Of a stretch of DNA of 64,000 bases, positions 46,634 to 54,782 are shown one piece after another (within the stretch, counting starts at the first letter, position 1; every line of letters begins with the position of its first letter). The DNA comes from Leisingera thetidis (GTDB lineage Bacteria > Pseudomonadota > Alphaproteobacteria > Rhodobacterales > Rhodobacteraceae). The notes beneath the pieces were generated by a model, which was not told where the DNA came from, made no database searches, and saw only the letters and a program-made list of their open reading frames with translations. The translations under genes and the position numbers were made by a program. The stretch covers positions 62,001 through 126,000 of the forward strand of contig NZ_CP109789.1 in NCBI RefSeq assembly GCF_025857195.1. The letters are read 5' to 3'.

Positions 46634-46903
46634 AAATCGGGCGCTTACGGTGGTTGTCGTAGTGAAAGTGCTTAACGGTGGCCTCCTTGATCGTACGGTT
46701 CATGCGCTCAATCTGGCCGTTGGTCCAAGGATGGTTGGGCTTGTCCGGCGTGTTCGATCTCATTGGCCGCGCAGATCATGTCGAAGCGCATCTGCCGGGA
46801 ATAGGCAGTATTCCGTTTCTTGGCCTAGTCGGCGAACTGGATCCCGATATCAGTCAAGATCGTGTGGATCCGGTAAGGAACCACCTCCAGAAGGTGTTCG
46901 AGG

Positions 46904-47713
46904 GGCACCGTAAAGTTAATGCGGCTGGCCGCGTAAAATGCGACATGGCGGCATGACCGACGCCCGTCTCTATCGCCGCCACCGTTTCCCGCCCGAAGTG
47001 ATTGCTTACGTTGTCTGGCTGTATTTCCGGTTTCCGCTGAGCCCTCGGATGGTTGAGGATCTTCTTGCCGAGCGCGACATCATCCTATCGCATCAGACAG
47101 TGCGGGCCTGGGCCGAAAAGTTCGGAAGGGAATTCGCAAAAACAATCCGCCGCCGGTCGGCTGGCAAGCTCGGCGACAAGTGGCATCTGGACGAAGTTGT
47201 CGTCTCGATCGGGGGGACGCAAGCATTGGCTTTGGCGGGCCGTTGATCAGGAAGGGTTCGTGCTGGATGTCCTGGTCCAAGCCCGCCGCGACCGGCGGGC
47301 TGCTCTCCGCCTGATGCGCAAGCTGTTGACCCGGCAAGGCCATAGGCCGCGTGTTTTGATCACCGACAAGCTTCGCTCATACCCAGCGGCAAGGCGTGCG
47401 ATCATGCCGGGGGGTTGAACATCGCTCGCACAAGGGTCTGAACAACCGGGCCGAAAACTCCCACCAGCCTATCCGAAAGCGTAAACGCATTATGAAACGC
47501 TTCAAGTCGCCTCGGCAAATGCAGCGCTTCGTCTCCATCCACGATCCGATTGCAAACCTGTTTCACCTGCCCCGCCACGAGATGACATCCGCAGAATTTC
47601 GCGAGCTCCGCACCGCCGCCATGGATGTGTGGCGCGATATCGCTAATCTCCGAGCCGCGTGAACATCGCAGCCAGCCCCAGCTTCGGGCAAGGCCGGTTA
47701 ACTTTACAGTGCC
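46904..47713 (+). mobile_element. IS6-family element
   Basis: Ends are GGCACCGTAAAGTTAA at 46904 and, inverted, GGCACTGTAAAGTTAA at 47713; total 810 bp, normal for IS6. The flanks (GTTCGAGG and TGACCGCG) are not duplicated, so it marks a deletion or cointegrate junction joining an IS481 remnant to a scpB remnant. Confidence 0.85.
46953..47662 (+). pseudogene. IS6-family transposase, two frameshifts
   Basis: DDE transposase of about 235 residues when corrected. RLYRRHRFPPEVIAYVVWLYFRFPLSPR starts it; the catalytic residues lie in DKWHLDEVV, LITDKLRSY and NNRAENSHQP. The frame shifts at a six-G run near 47213 (one G too many before RKHWLWRAVD) and at another six-G run near 47412 (one too many before VEHRSHKGLN). 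No other defect is visible. Confidence 0.83.
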
Positions 47714-48172
47714 TGACCGCGAGTTGTCCGACCTACCGCCGGGGCTGCGATGGCGCGAATGGATCCGCCGGATCGAGGCGGTCCTCTTTGCCTCTGCCTC
47801 CCCTGTGCCGCGCGAAGACCTGGCGCGGGTCGTGGGGCAGGGGGGCCTCGGTCGACCTGCTGGTCGAGGACCTCGCCGCCGATCTGGCGGGGCGGGCGTT
47901 CGAGATTGCCCAGGTCGCTGGCGGCTGGATGTTCCGGACGCGAGCCGCATACGTGCCCGTGATCCGCGCGGTGGCGGATGTCAATGATCAATTGCTGGAT
48001 CTGAGCGAGTTCGACGTCGCGGTGCTGGCCGCCATCGCCTACCATCAGCCGATCACCCGCGAGGGGTGTCAATGGCATCTCAAATTTCCCCAAAACGTGG
48101 AGTGCGCCCCTGCGGGTGGACCGCGAGACCATCTGATTTCCCCTAGCCGGGGCCTTCGGATAAGGAGGTTCC

Positions 48173-48529
48173 ATGACCAAAAGAAAACACCGCCGCCATA
48201 GCATTCCATTCAAGCGCATGATCGTTGAAGCCTATTTCAACGGCACGGCGCTCAATGCTCTCAGCGTCGAACACGACATCTGCCGGCACCTGATCCGGAC
48301 CTGGATCGACAAGTACGAGAACGGCGAATACGATACCGAGACCGCTCAGTCAGAGCAGATCCCCGAGTACGAGGCCCGGATCGCAGCGCTTGAGAGGCTG
48401 GTTGGCCGCCAGGCGCTCGAGATCGAGTTTTTAAAAACAGCGCGCATGCGCATGGCCTCCAAGAGCAAAGAGAACTCATCCATCGTTACAGGTCCGCCGG
48501 GCTCTCCGTCCGACGGGGATGTGAACTGA
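48173..48529 (+). CDS. IS3 OrfA
   Basis: 118-residue DNA-binding protein of the IS3 orfA class. The helix-turn-helix lies in MIVEAYFNGTALNALSVEHDICRHLIRTWIDKY. A leucine-zipper-like run EARIAALERLVGRQALEIEFLK probably mediates dimerisation. The stop overlaps the OrfB start as TGATG, allowing coupled translation; an IS3-type slippery site was not identified. Confidence 0.83.
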   Translation: MTKRKHRRHSIPFKRMIVEAYFNGTALNALSVEHDICRHLIRTWIDKYENGEYDTETAQSEQIPEYEARIAALERLVGRQALEIEFLKTARMRMASKSKENSSIVTGPPGSPSDGDVN

Positions 48530-49380
48530 TGGGTCTGCCGCGTTCCACATTCTATGCAAAACCTGTTGCAGCCGGAGAAGATCCTGCCGTTGCCGAAATC
48601 CACGATATCGTCACGACGTTCAAAGGTTACGGGTATCGCCGCGTGACGGCCGAGCTTCGCCACCGCGGCATGATTGTAAACTCCAAGAAGGTCCGGCGTA
48701 TCATGCGGGAGAACGGATTGAATCCAAAGCGGAAACGACGCTATGTGTTTACGACGGACAGCAATCACGACAGCCCGATCTATCCAAACGTCGCGCGCGG
48801 CTTCGAGGTCCATGGCCCCGACCAGCTTTGGGTTGGCGACATCACCTATATCGCCTTGGAAACCGGGTTTTGTTATCTCGCTGTCATCCTGGATGTCTGG
48901 TCACGCAAGGTCGTGGGCTACGCGCTCGGCAAACGGATCGACACGCGCCTCACGGTGGCGGCCCTGAACTCCGCGATCAAGAGCCGGACCCCCCTGCCGG
49001 GCTGTGTGTTCCACTCCGACAGAGGCGTGCAATACGCGGCGAGCTCGCATCGGAAGATCCTGAAAGCTCGCGGGATGTTTGGGTCCATGAGCCGCCGTGG
49101 CAATCCATATGATAACCCATACGCCGAGAGCTTCATGAAGACACTCAAGGTCGAGGCCGTTTACGTCACAGAGTATGAAACCTTCGAAGACGTGGCCGCC
49201 GATCTGCCACGCTTCATCGAGGCAATGTACAACGAGAGGAGACTGCATTCCGCTCTGGGCTACACCAGCCCCAACCCCTATGAAGAGATACACGCCCCGG
49301 ATTGGACAAAGTCAGCAGCTTACGCGGTCCACCCGCAGGGGCGCACTCCAACTTTTTGGGGAGATTACGGCTGCCACTAA
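48529..49380 (+). CDS. IS3 OrfB transposase
   Basis: 283-residue integrase-fold DDE enzyme. The helix-turn-helix-like HTH_21 region YGYRRVTAELRHRGMIVNSKKVRRIMRENGL is followed by the catalytic core: first aspartate in QLWVGDITYIA, second in VFHSDRGVQYA, glutamate in NPYAESFMKTLKVE. It looks intact. The stop lies inside the right terminal repeat. This is one of few undamaged transposases in the window and could still move. Confidence 0.87.
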   Translation: MGLPRSTFYAKPVAAGEDPAVAEIHDIVTTFKGYGYRRVTAELRHRGMIVNSKKVRRIMRENGLNPKRKRRYVFTTDSNHDSPIYPNVARGFEVHGPDQLWVGDITYIALETGFCYLAVILDVWSRKVVGYALGKRIDTRLTVAALNSAIKSRTPLPGCVFHSDRGVQYAASSHRKILKARGMFGSMSRRGNPYDNPYAESFMKTLKVEAVYVTEYETFEDVAADLPRFIEAMYNERRLHSALGYTSPNPYEEIHAPDWTKSAAYAVHPQGRTPTFWGDYGCH

Positions 49381-49746
49381 CAAGGGGCTCAAGGACATCT
49401 TCGGCAAGGAGATAGGAGATCAGCCGTGACCTGATCGGGCGGCTGTATGCGCGCGACCTGATCGGAACCGGGCCGCGGTCGCCACGCCGCGGTGCGCCCC
49501 ATACCTTTGTGACTACGGAGCAGTTCCTTGTCGCGTTCGGGTTGGAGAGCCTTCGCGATCTTCCCGATCGGGAGCAGCTGGTGGATGCGGGGGTTGTGGG
49601 CGAAGCACCACAAGTCGATTTCGGGTAAAAACTTGCCGATCTTGTTGAACGATAAAACATTGAGACAACTTGATTTTTTCGCCCGTAGCCTCATATCTTG
49701 CCGGTCTCCGTTGCCGATGCCTGACGCAAACTCGGTCGTTCTGCTT

Positions 49747-49956
49747 ATCGTTTCATCTGCAGTGCAACGATTCATGAGGGGTCCCAGAAATATTCATGAT
49801 TTCAAGGTGATAATCGTTTCGTCCTTTTGACGAAGGCGGCTTTGGCGCTCCTAGCGCCTTAATCATTGCAAAATCCGTGAAACGAAAACTTGCGCCGAGG
49901 AAAAATGTAGGTGTATCAATATCCTAATCGTTTCACACTTGCGGGATATCGTTTCA
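49747..49956 (+). promoter_or_regulatory. Five ATCGTTTCA-type repeats before a winged-helix gene
   Basis: ATCGTTTC(A) occurs at 49747-49755, 49813-49820, 49927-49935 and 49948-49956, and inverted as TGAAACGAA at 49878-49886. The last two are 21 bp apart (two helical turns) and the final A is the first base of the downstream start codon. Likely operators for autoregulation. Confidence 0.6.
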
Positions 49957-50195
49957 TGGCCTTGTCGGATCAAGACATTCTCGAATTTGTCGGCGAGAAC
50001 CCGGGCGCTGGACGCGATGCCATCCGGAAGGGCGTTGCAAGGGATGTGAGCGAAACCACCATATGGCGTCTCTTAAAGCGCATGGTGGAGGAGGGTCGCC
50101 TCGAAGTATCCGGCAAGGGCAGGGCGACGGGATACAGGATTGCCGGGGGCGCGGTCGTCCGGGCGCATTTGTCGACGCCATATAACAGGCGAGCT
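49956..50195 (+). pseudogene. Winged-helix protein, truncated by IS5 (Fic-like N-terminus)
   Basis: About 80 recognisable residues: MALSDQDILEFVGENPGAGRDAIRK, TTIWRLLKRMVEEGRLEVSGKGRATGYRI form a winged helix. Then AHLSTPYNRR begins the linker seen in helix-turn-helix Fic proteins. The gene runs into the IS5 element at about 50195. A probable continuation, SFYRPEFLDAYVPGKTWYLSAPDRERLLEAG, reads at about 51467-51560 beyond the element. The Fic catalytic motif (HPFxxGNGR) is absent, so the family call is tentative. Confidence 0.5.
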
Positions 50196-50318
50196 CCGGT
50201 ATGTTGGACACCTCCGATAACCCGCCCAACTGCCTCTGGTCGCCGGGGATATCGGCCTGATGCGTCCGCTACCGCTGCAGTTTTGGGTTGATGGTTGGGT
50301 TTTCGGTCCGCGTTGGCG

Positions 50319-51414
50319 TCAGGCGGGCGCACCTCGGCTGATAAGCCACCTCAATCGGCCCATGTTGTAGACCATGTTGGCCATCGTGATCGTCGCCTTG
50401 GCACGAGCCAGGCCAATGGTCCGGATGGTGAGGCCCATACGATCCTTCTGGTGCCCGAAGACGTGCTCGACCTTCGAGCGGACGACCGACTTGCGGCCGT
50501 TCGCCCGGGATGTCGGTTTCGACATGGGGCGGCCCCGGGGCTTCTTGCGGTGGATCTCGCTCACCATGCCGTTGGCTGTGAGCCAGGCTTCGTTTTCGGC
50601 GGATCGATAGGCGGTATCCGCCCAGACCTGGCGCCCGGTGTTGCCTGTCTGGATCAGACCTTCGCGCAGACGGGCACCGTCATGCTGGGATGCGTCGGTG
50701 ATGATCTGTCGGCGGATGATGCCGTTCTGGCGGTCAATGGAAACGTGGCTCTTGTAGCCGAAGGTCGGGATTGCGAGGTCCACGGGCTTGCTACCGTCCG
50801 CACGCGCCTTCGCCTTGGAATACTTGACGGTCCAGCGCGCGTTCGTGTCCTTCTGCGCTGCCTTCGCGGGCTTGTCCGGCCAGATCTCCTGTGCCGTTTT
50901 GCCCGCCTTAATGGCCGCCTTCTCGCCGTCAGAGTTGCGCTGGCGCGGCGCCGCGATGAGGCTGGCATCAATGATCTGCCCGGCGCGCGGGGATGAACCC
51001 CGCCTGGTTGATGGCCCGGTCCAGCTCCTGGAACAGCGCATCAAGTGCGTCGGCCTTGATCAGCGCCTCGCGGAAATCCCATAGCGTGTTTGCATCCGGT
51101 ACAGTGTCGGCGATGCCCAGCCCACAGAAGCGCATCCAGCTGAGCCGGTCCCGGACCATGCGTTCGGTCGCCTCGAGGCTCAGACCATGCAGGCTCTGCA
51201 GCACCAGCATCCTGAACTTGAGCACCACGTCCAGCGAGGGCCGACCGCCCTTCGGACTGCGTGCGCTGCCTGCCGCGCGTTTCAGGATCGGCCGAAAACG
51301 CTCGAAATCCACAGTCGCGTTCAGGGTCTCCAGCGGATCGCCCCCCGCCGAGATCTCCGCCAGCCGGTCATCGACACTCCAGAACCCTGCTTGTTTCGCC
51401 ATGATCCCCTCCAC
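50319..51414 (-). pseudogene. IS5-family transposase, frameshifted
   Basis: DDE transposase. The N-terminal part (MAKQAGFWSVDDRLAEISAGGDPLETL, RPSLDVVLKFRMLVLQSLHGLSLEATERMVRDRLSW) ends in a wrong frame near 50992. There a C run one base too long separates QAGFIP from RAGQIIDASLIAAPRQ. The catalytic residues lie in IIDASLIAAP, WADTAYRS and SKVEHVFGHQKDRMGL. Corrected length is about 360 residues. Element ends were not resolved; the inserted segment is roughly 50196-51450. Confidence 0.82.
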
Positions 51415-51864
51415 CCGTCACGAGCAGTGAATCACGACAATCGCTCGTCAACCAGAGGTTTCCGGAGGCGTCCTTCTATCGACCGGAGTTTCTCGACGCA
51501 TACGTACCGGGAAAGACCTGGTATCTGTCTGCACCAGACCGCGAAAGACTGTTGGAGGCTGGCCTGTTGATTTCCGCTTCTCTATTCGGCGGGTTCAAGT
51601 CAAGCGTCATCGAAGAAGGTTCCGAGGCGGTAATCTTTGTCTTCCGCGGGGGTCTCGCTTCTCTTCGGGATCGGCACACGGGCCCTCCCATGATGGGATA
51701 AGAGGAACAAAGCGGCTCAATCTGAGAAACGTCCTGGCGGCATGGGCGCCGCCGGCACTGCGGAAATCGCGAGCTCACTCCATCCACCGTCCCGCGAAGG
51801 ACGTCTTGCCGCCTTGGGCGGACCTCAGATGACAGTCGTTATTCGGCCATTCAGGCAGCCGTCT
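51415..51864. other. Remnants only
   Basis: Contains the putative continuation of the winged-helix gene (about 51467-51560, plus). The rest has no motif I recognise on either strand. Confidence 0.4.
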
Positions 51865-52373
51865 TCAGGCTTTTCCTTTCCCAAGTAATGAGCGACAACC
51901 ACCCTGTCCGGTGCCGACAACCATGTTGGTCGCTGCCTGGAGCCGAAGGGAGGGCGTAGCCCGACCGTAGGCTGCAGGCAGCGGCTTGGCCCTCTGAGCG
52001 TGGGGGATTTGGTGGGGTGCTGGCCGCTGCGGACCGGTAGGGTCGAGATCTCTATTTCCAAAAGGAGATCCCGCCGTGCCGGGCAAACCCGTCACCGACC
52101 AGGCTTTCAGCCAGGACCACTTCCTGACCCGGGTGAGCAGAACCTGAGCAGCCTCGTAAAGCAGTGTTCGCATTGCTGTATCGCCGCATTGTGAAATGCG
52201 GCCGACGCGCTTGCTTTCACCTGATTGATGGAGCACAGGCGTCAGCCCGAGGGCTGCCCCCACGGCTCGTGAATTCCGGAAGCGGGCCGGGATATCGATT
52301 GTGCTGACAAATGCCACGGCGGTGACAGGCCCGACACCCGGGATCGTCATAAGGCGGTTGCAAGTTTCATCCT
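51865..52373 (-). pseudogene. IS110-family recombinase C-terminal remnant
   Basis: ETCNRLMTIPGVGPVTAVAFVSTID and FRNSRAVGAALGLTPVLHQSGESKRVGRISQCGDTAMRTLLYEAAQVLL are the C-terminal domain of an IS110-type enzyme, including the candidate catalytic serine. The N-terminal half is missing; the gene is cut at 52373 by an IS6 element. After WSWLKAWS the sequence is unrelated. It is distinct from the IS110 at 7244-8840. Confidence 0.78.
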
Positions 52374-53186
52374 GGCTTTGTCAGGTTGTTGACGCGCGAC
52401 CATACCTATGGGTGACTTCCTGTAATCAGGCGGTCAGTTTTGCGGCATAGCCAGCCCAGAGGCCGAGCGCATCGGACCTCGCATGGCGATAGGATCTGGC
52501 GGATAGGCGGTGGCGTTTGGGGCGGAACAAGTTGGCGATCTGATCGTGGACGGATAGAAATCGCTGTGCCTGGCGCGGCGATTTGAAACGGCCCATGATC
52601 TTCTCGCGCCGCCGCGTGTGCCGATGGGACGCCTCGCTCCTGTTGTTTAACCCTTTGTGCTGACGGTGTTCTACGCCGGGCGCGATCTGTGCCTTGGCGG
52701 CGCCGTAGGATCGCAGTTTGTCCGTCACCAGAACACGGGGCTGGCCCCATCGTTTCATGAGTTTGCGTAGGAAACGGTGGGCCGCGGCCTTATTGCGCCG
52801 CGATTGGATCAGGATTTCGAGCACATCGCCTTTGGCGTCGACGGCCCGCCAAAGCCAATGGCTCCGGCCCTTGATCCGGATCACGACTTCATCGAGATGC
52901 CATTTGTCCGCCGGCGCTGAACGGTCCCGGCGGATCTTTGCGGCAAACTGATGCCCGAACCGGTTCACCCAGTCACGGATCGTCTCGTACGAAACTGCGG
53001 CACCGCGTTCCGCCAATAGATCCTCGACGTCGCGCAGGCTCAGAGAAAAACCGATGGTAGACCCAAACGGCGTATCCAATCACACTCCGCGGAAACCGGA
53101 AGCCTTTGATCCGGGGCAAATCTTCGATGTCCAGCATGGCAGCGAGAACTACCCAGCTGCTGCGGCGGCAGCAACCTGACAAAGCC
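52374..53186 (-). mobile_element. Second IS6-family element
   Basis: Ends GGCTTTGTCAGGTTG at 52374 and, inverted, at 53186; 813 bp. The terminal sequence differs from the first IS6 element. No flanking duplication was found. It interrupts the IS110 remnant. Confidence 0.85.
52426..53137 (-). pseudogene. IS6-family transposase, one frameshift
   Basis: DDE enzyme with catalytic residues in DKWHLDEVVIRI, LVTDKLRSYGAA and NNRSEASHRHTRRR. The start MLDIEDLPRIKGFRFPRSVIGYAVWVYHRF reads in another frame and joins SLSLRDVEDLLAERG after shortening a T run (53045-53049) by one. Otherwise intact. Confidence 0.82.
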
Positions 53187-53375
53187 GTTCGCGGCGCTGG
53201 CAGGATAACTGTGTCCAGCAAAACGCTTGCGTTCAGCCTGCGGATATATTTGCGACACAACCCGGCTGGGAAGCGATGGCGTTTGTAGCTGATAGTCGTC
53301 GCCTGCATGCGCGGTCACTACGCCAAGTTTCCAACTCTTCCAAGTGAATCGAGTTAACGTGAAATCTCCTCCACT
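53187..53375. other. Short remnant between IS6 and M20 gene
   Basis: On the minus strand near 53300, SYKRHRFPAGLCRKYI resembles the first residues of an IS6 transposase; nothing else follows. No gene supported. Confidence 0.35.
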
Positions 53376-54782
53376 TCAGACCGGCGGCATTTTTTCGGGG
53401 GGGATCGGATCGACATAGGGCATGCTGCCGACCGTTTCAATGAACTCCTGCCGTACCTTCTCCAGCCGTGCCGTGTTTTCAATCAGCTCGGCTGCGGCCA
53501 GCGCCATCACCGTTGCCGCATACATCATGCCCTTGTGCCCGATGCTCATGCCGCCCGATGCGACGACCCCCCAGGAATGCGGCGATGCGTTCAGGGGCCA
53601 GCAGGTGGTGCGGATCATGCAAAGCGGCGTTCTCCAGCCGACCTCAGCCACGTCGGTGGAGGCATGGTGGATTTTGCCGGTATCGACCTGATCGTATGTC
53701 TCCCAAATTAGCGGCGCATAGTTTGACGCAGGGGGCAGGTTCAGGATCCGGCGCTGGAAATCGGCGCCACCGGGCGGATAATCTGAGTTGATCTTGGCGG
53801 CGAATTCCATTTCCGCCTCATTGAAATCAATCGTACCAAGCTCCTGCATCTTCTCATATTGCAGATCGGCCAGTGCCTGATTGTTGATGAGGCAGGAAGT
53901 GCCGCTTTCCACCTCGGCCTCGAAACGGGTGCCGGTCATCAGCGCGGCACCTTTGGCGATATCGTTCAGCCGAGACACCAAATCCTCGACCTCCGCCGGG
54001 TAGAGCGATTTGGCGAGGTAAAGGACGGATGCGGTATCCGGCACGATATTCGGGGACTTGCCGCCATCGGTGATCTGGTAATGCAGGCGCACATAATCCT
54101 CGACATGTTCGCGCAGGTAGTTCGTGCCGATATTCATCAACTCCACCGCGTCGAGCGCGGAGCGTCCCAGATGCGGCGCGGTGCCTGCATGGGAAGCCCG
54201 CCCCTTAAACCGGTAGTGGATCGACCGCGCGCCCAGGAAGGTGCCCCGCACCGGGTAGTTGGACCAGCCGGGGTGGAAGTTGAACGCCGCGTCCAGATCG
54301 TCAAAGGCGCCGTCGCGGGCCATGTAAACCTTACCGAACCCCACCTCTTCCGCAGGGCAGCCGTAATAGCGGAGCGTCCCTGTTTGCCCGGTGGAAATCA
54401 TCCAAGCCTTCAGCGCCGCAGCAGAGGCAAGCGCGCCCGTGCCGAGTAGGTTGTGGCCACAGCCATGACCGTTTGCGCCGTCCTCCAGCGCCTCCTTCGA
54501 CTGCTGAATTTTCTGTGACAGTCCCGGCAGTGCGTCATATTCGCCGATAAATCCGATGACCGGACCGGATCCGTTGGACCAGCTGGCCACAAAAGCGGTG
54601 GGCAGTCCGCCCGCACCCCAAGTGATGTCGAACCCGTCCGCTTCCAGATCGTCAGCCTGGATCTTTGACGATTTGATCTCCTGAAAGCAAATCTCCGGGG
54701 TCGCCCAGATATCGTCAGCTACGCCGATGAACCGACTGCTGTTGTCGATCAGCCACCGGGCGATGTCATGTTGCTCGGTCAT
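53376..54782 (-). CDS. M20-family amidohydrolase (AbgB-like)
   Basis: 468-residue metal-dependent amide hydrolase of the M20D group, related to aminobenzoyl-glutamate utilisation protein B. Metal-ligand regions: GEYDALPGLS, GANGHGCGHNLLGTGAL and CPAEEVGFGK; the lid region GRASHAGTAPHLGRSALDAVELM is typical. The start overlaps the permease stop by ATGA (54779-54782). It is the last gene of an operon with a TAXI-type TRAP system, so it probably splits an imported N-acyl or amido compound in the cytoplasm; no signal peptide is seen. Confidence 0.86.
   Translation of the reverse strand: MTEQHDIARWLIDNSSRFIGVADDIWATPEICFQEIKSSKIQADDLEADGFDITWGAGGLPTAFVASWSNGSGPVIGFIGEYDALPGLSQKIQQSKEALEDGANGHGCGHNLLGTGALASAAALKAWMISTGQTGTLRYYGCPAEEVGFGKVYMARDGAFDDLDAAFNFHPGWSNYPVRGTFLGARSIHYRFKGRASHAGTAPHLGRSALDAVELMNIGTNYLREHVEDYVRLHYQITDGGKSPNIVPDTASVLYLAKSLYPAEVEDLVSRLNDIAKGAALMTGTRFEAEVESGTSCLINNQALADLQYEKMQELGTIDFNEAEMEFAAKINSDYPPGGADFQRRILNLPPASNYAPLIWETYDQVDTGKIHHASTDVAEVGWRTPLCMIRTTCWPLNASPHSWGVVASGGMSIGHKGMMYAATVMALAAAELIENTARLEKVRQEFIETVGSMPYVDPIPPEKMPPV

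Larger units (their letters stand above)
43837..46648 (+). mobile_element. IS66-family element
   Basis: Terminal repeats start GTAACCGCCCGATTT at 43837 and, inverted, GTAAGCGCCCGATTT at 46648. Flanking 8-bp duplication GGTGGTTG lies at 43829-43836 and 46649-46656. It is 2812 bp with tnpA, tnpB, tnpC and one extra small gene, all on the plus strand. Inserted in an IS481 transposase. Confidence 0.9.
43661..46903 (-). pseudogene. IS481-family transposase, split by IS66 and truncated by IS6
   Basis: The upper part (46903-46649, minus) encodes VPYRIHTILTDIGIQFAD, NTAYSRQMRFDMI and PWTNGQIERMNRTIKEATVKHFHYDN. The lower part (43836-43661) continues HQQLRTHLGDFTAAYSFARG, LTPYEYICKI, then a TGA where tryptophan is usual, and ends RQMPGLNA. 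Joining across the IS66 element with one GGTGGTTG copy restores the order YDNHQQLRTH. The 5' end is cut off by the IS6 element at 46904. Several stops show decay before or after the insertions. Confidence 0.8.
48067..49382 (+). mobile_element. IS3-family element
   Basis: Long imperfect inverted ends of about 60 bp (48067-48129 and 49320-49382) start TGTCAATGGC and TGTTAGTGGC. They share a 27-bp identical inner block containing GTGCGCCCCTGCGGGTGG. The direct repeat AGGGG flanks it at 48062-48066 and 49383-49387. Removal restores TREGLKDIFG in scpB. 1316 bp. Confidence 0.87.
47714..49628 (+). pseudogene. scpB: scpB-like segregation protein gene, disrupted by IS3
   Basis: Homologue of ScpB, which with ScpA and SMC condenses chromosomes. 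WREWIRRIEAVLFASASPVPREDLARVVGQ opens it. After a shift in the six-G run near 47845 it continues ASVDLLVEDLAADLAGRAFEIAQ, then LSEFDVAVLAAIAYHQPITREG. The IS3 element follows at 48067. Past it, GLKDIFGKEI resumes, then a 7-bp tandem duplication (GGAGATA-GGAGATC) breaks the frame before RDLIGRLYARDLIGTGPRSPRRGAPHTF and LESLRDLPDREQLVDAG, ending at TAA 49626-49628. The very start is cut by the IS6 element. It cannot make protein. Confidence 0.83.

Noticed and set aside
49911..49956. GTG at 49911 as the start of the winged-helix gene
   Set aside because: ATG 49956 gives a normal N-terminus, and the 15 extra codons would be read through two operator-like repeats.
46904..53186. Two IS6 elements flanking 46.9-53.2 kb as a composite transposon
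   Set aside because: Their terminal repeats differ (GGCACCGTAAAG against GGCTTTGTCAGG) and their transposases are diverged, so they would not mobilise the interval together.
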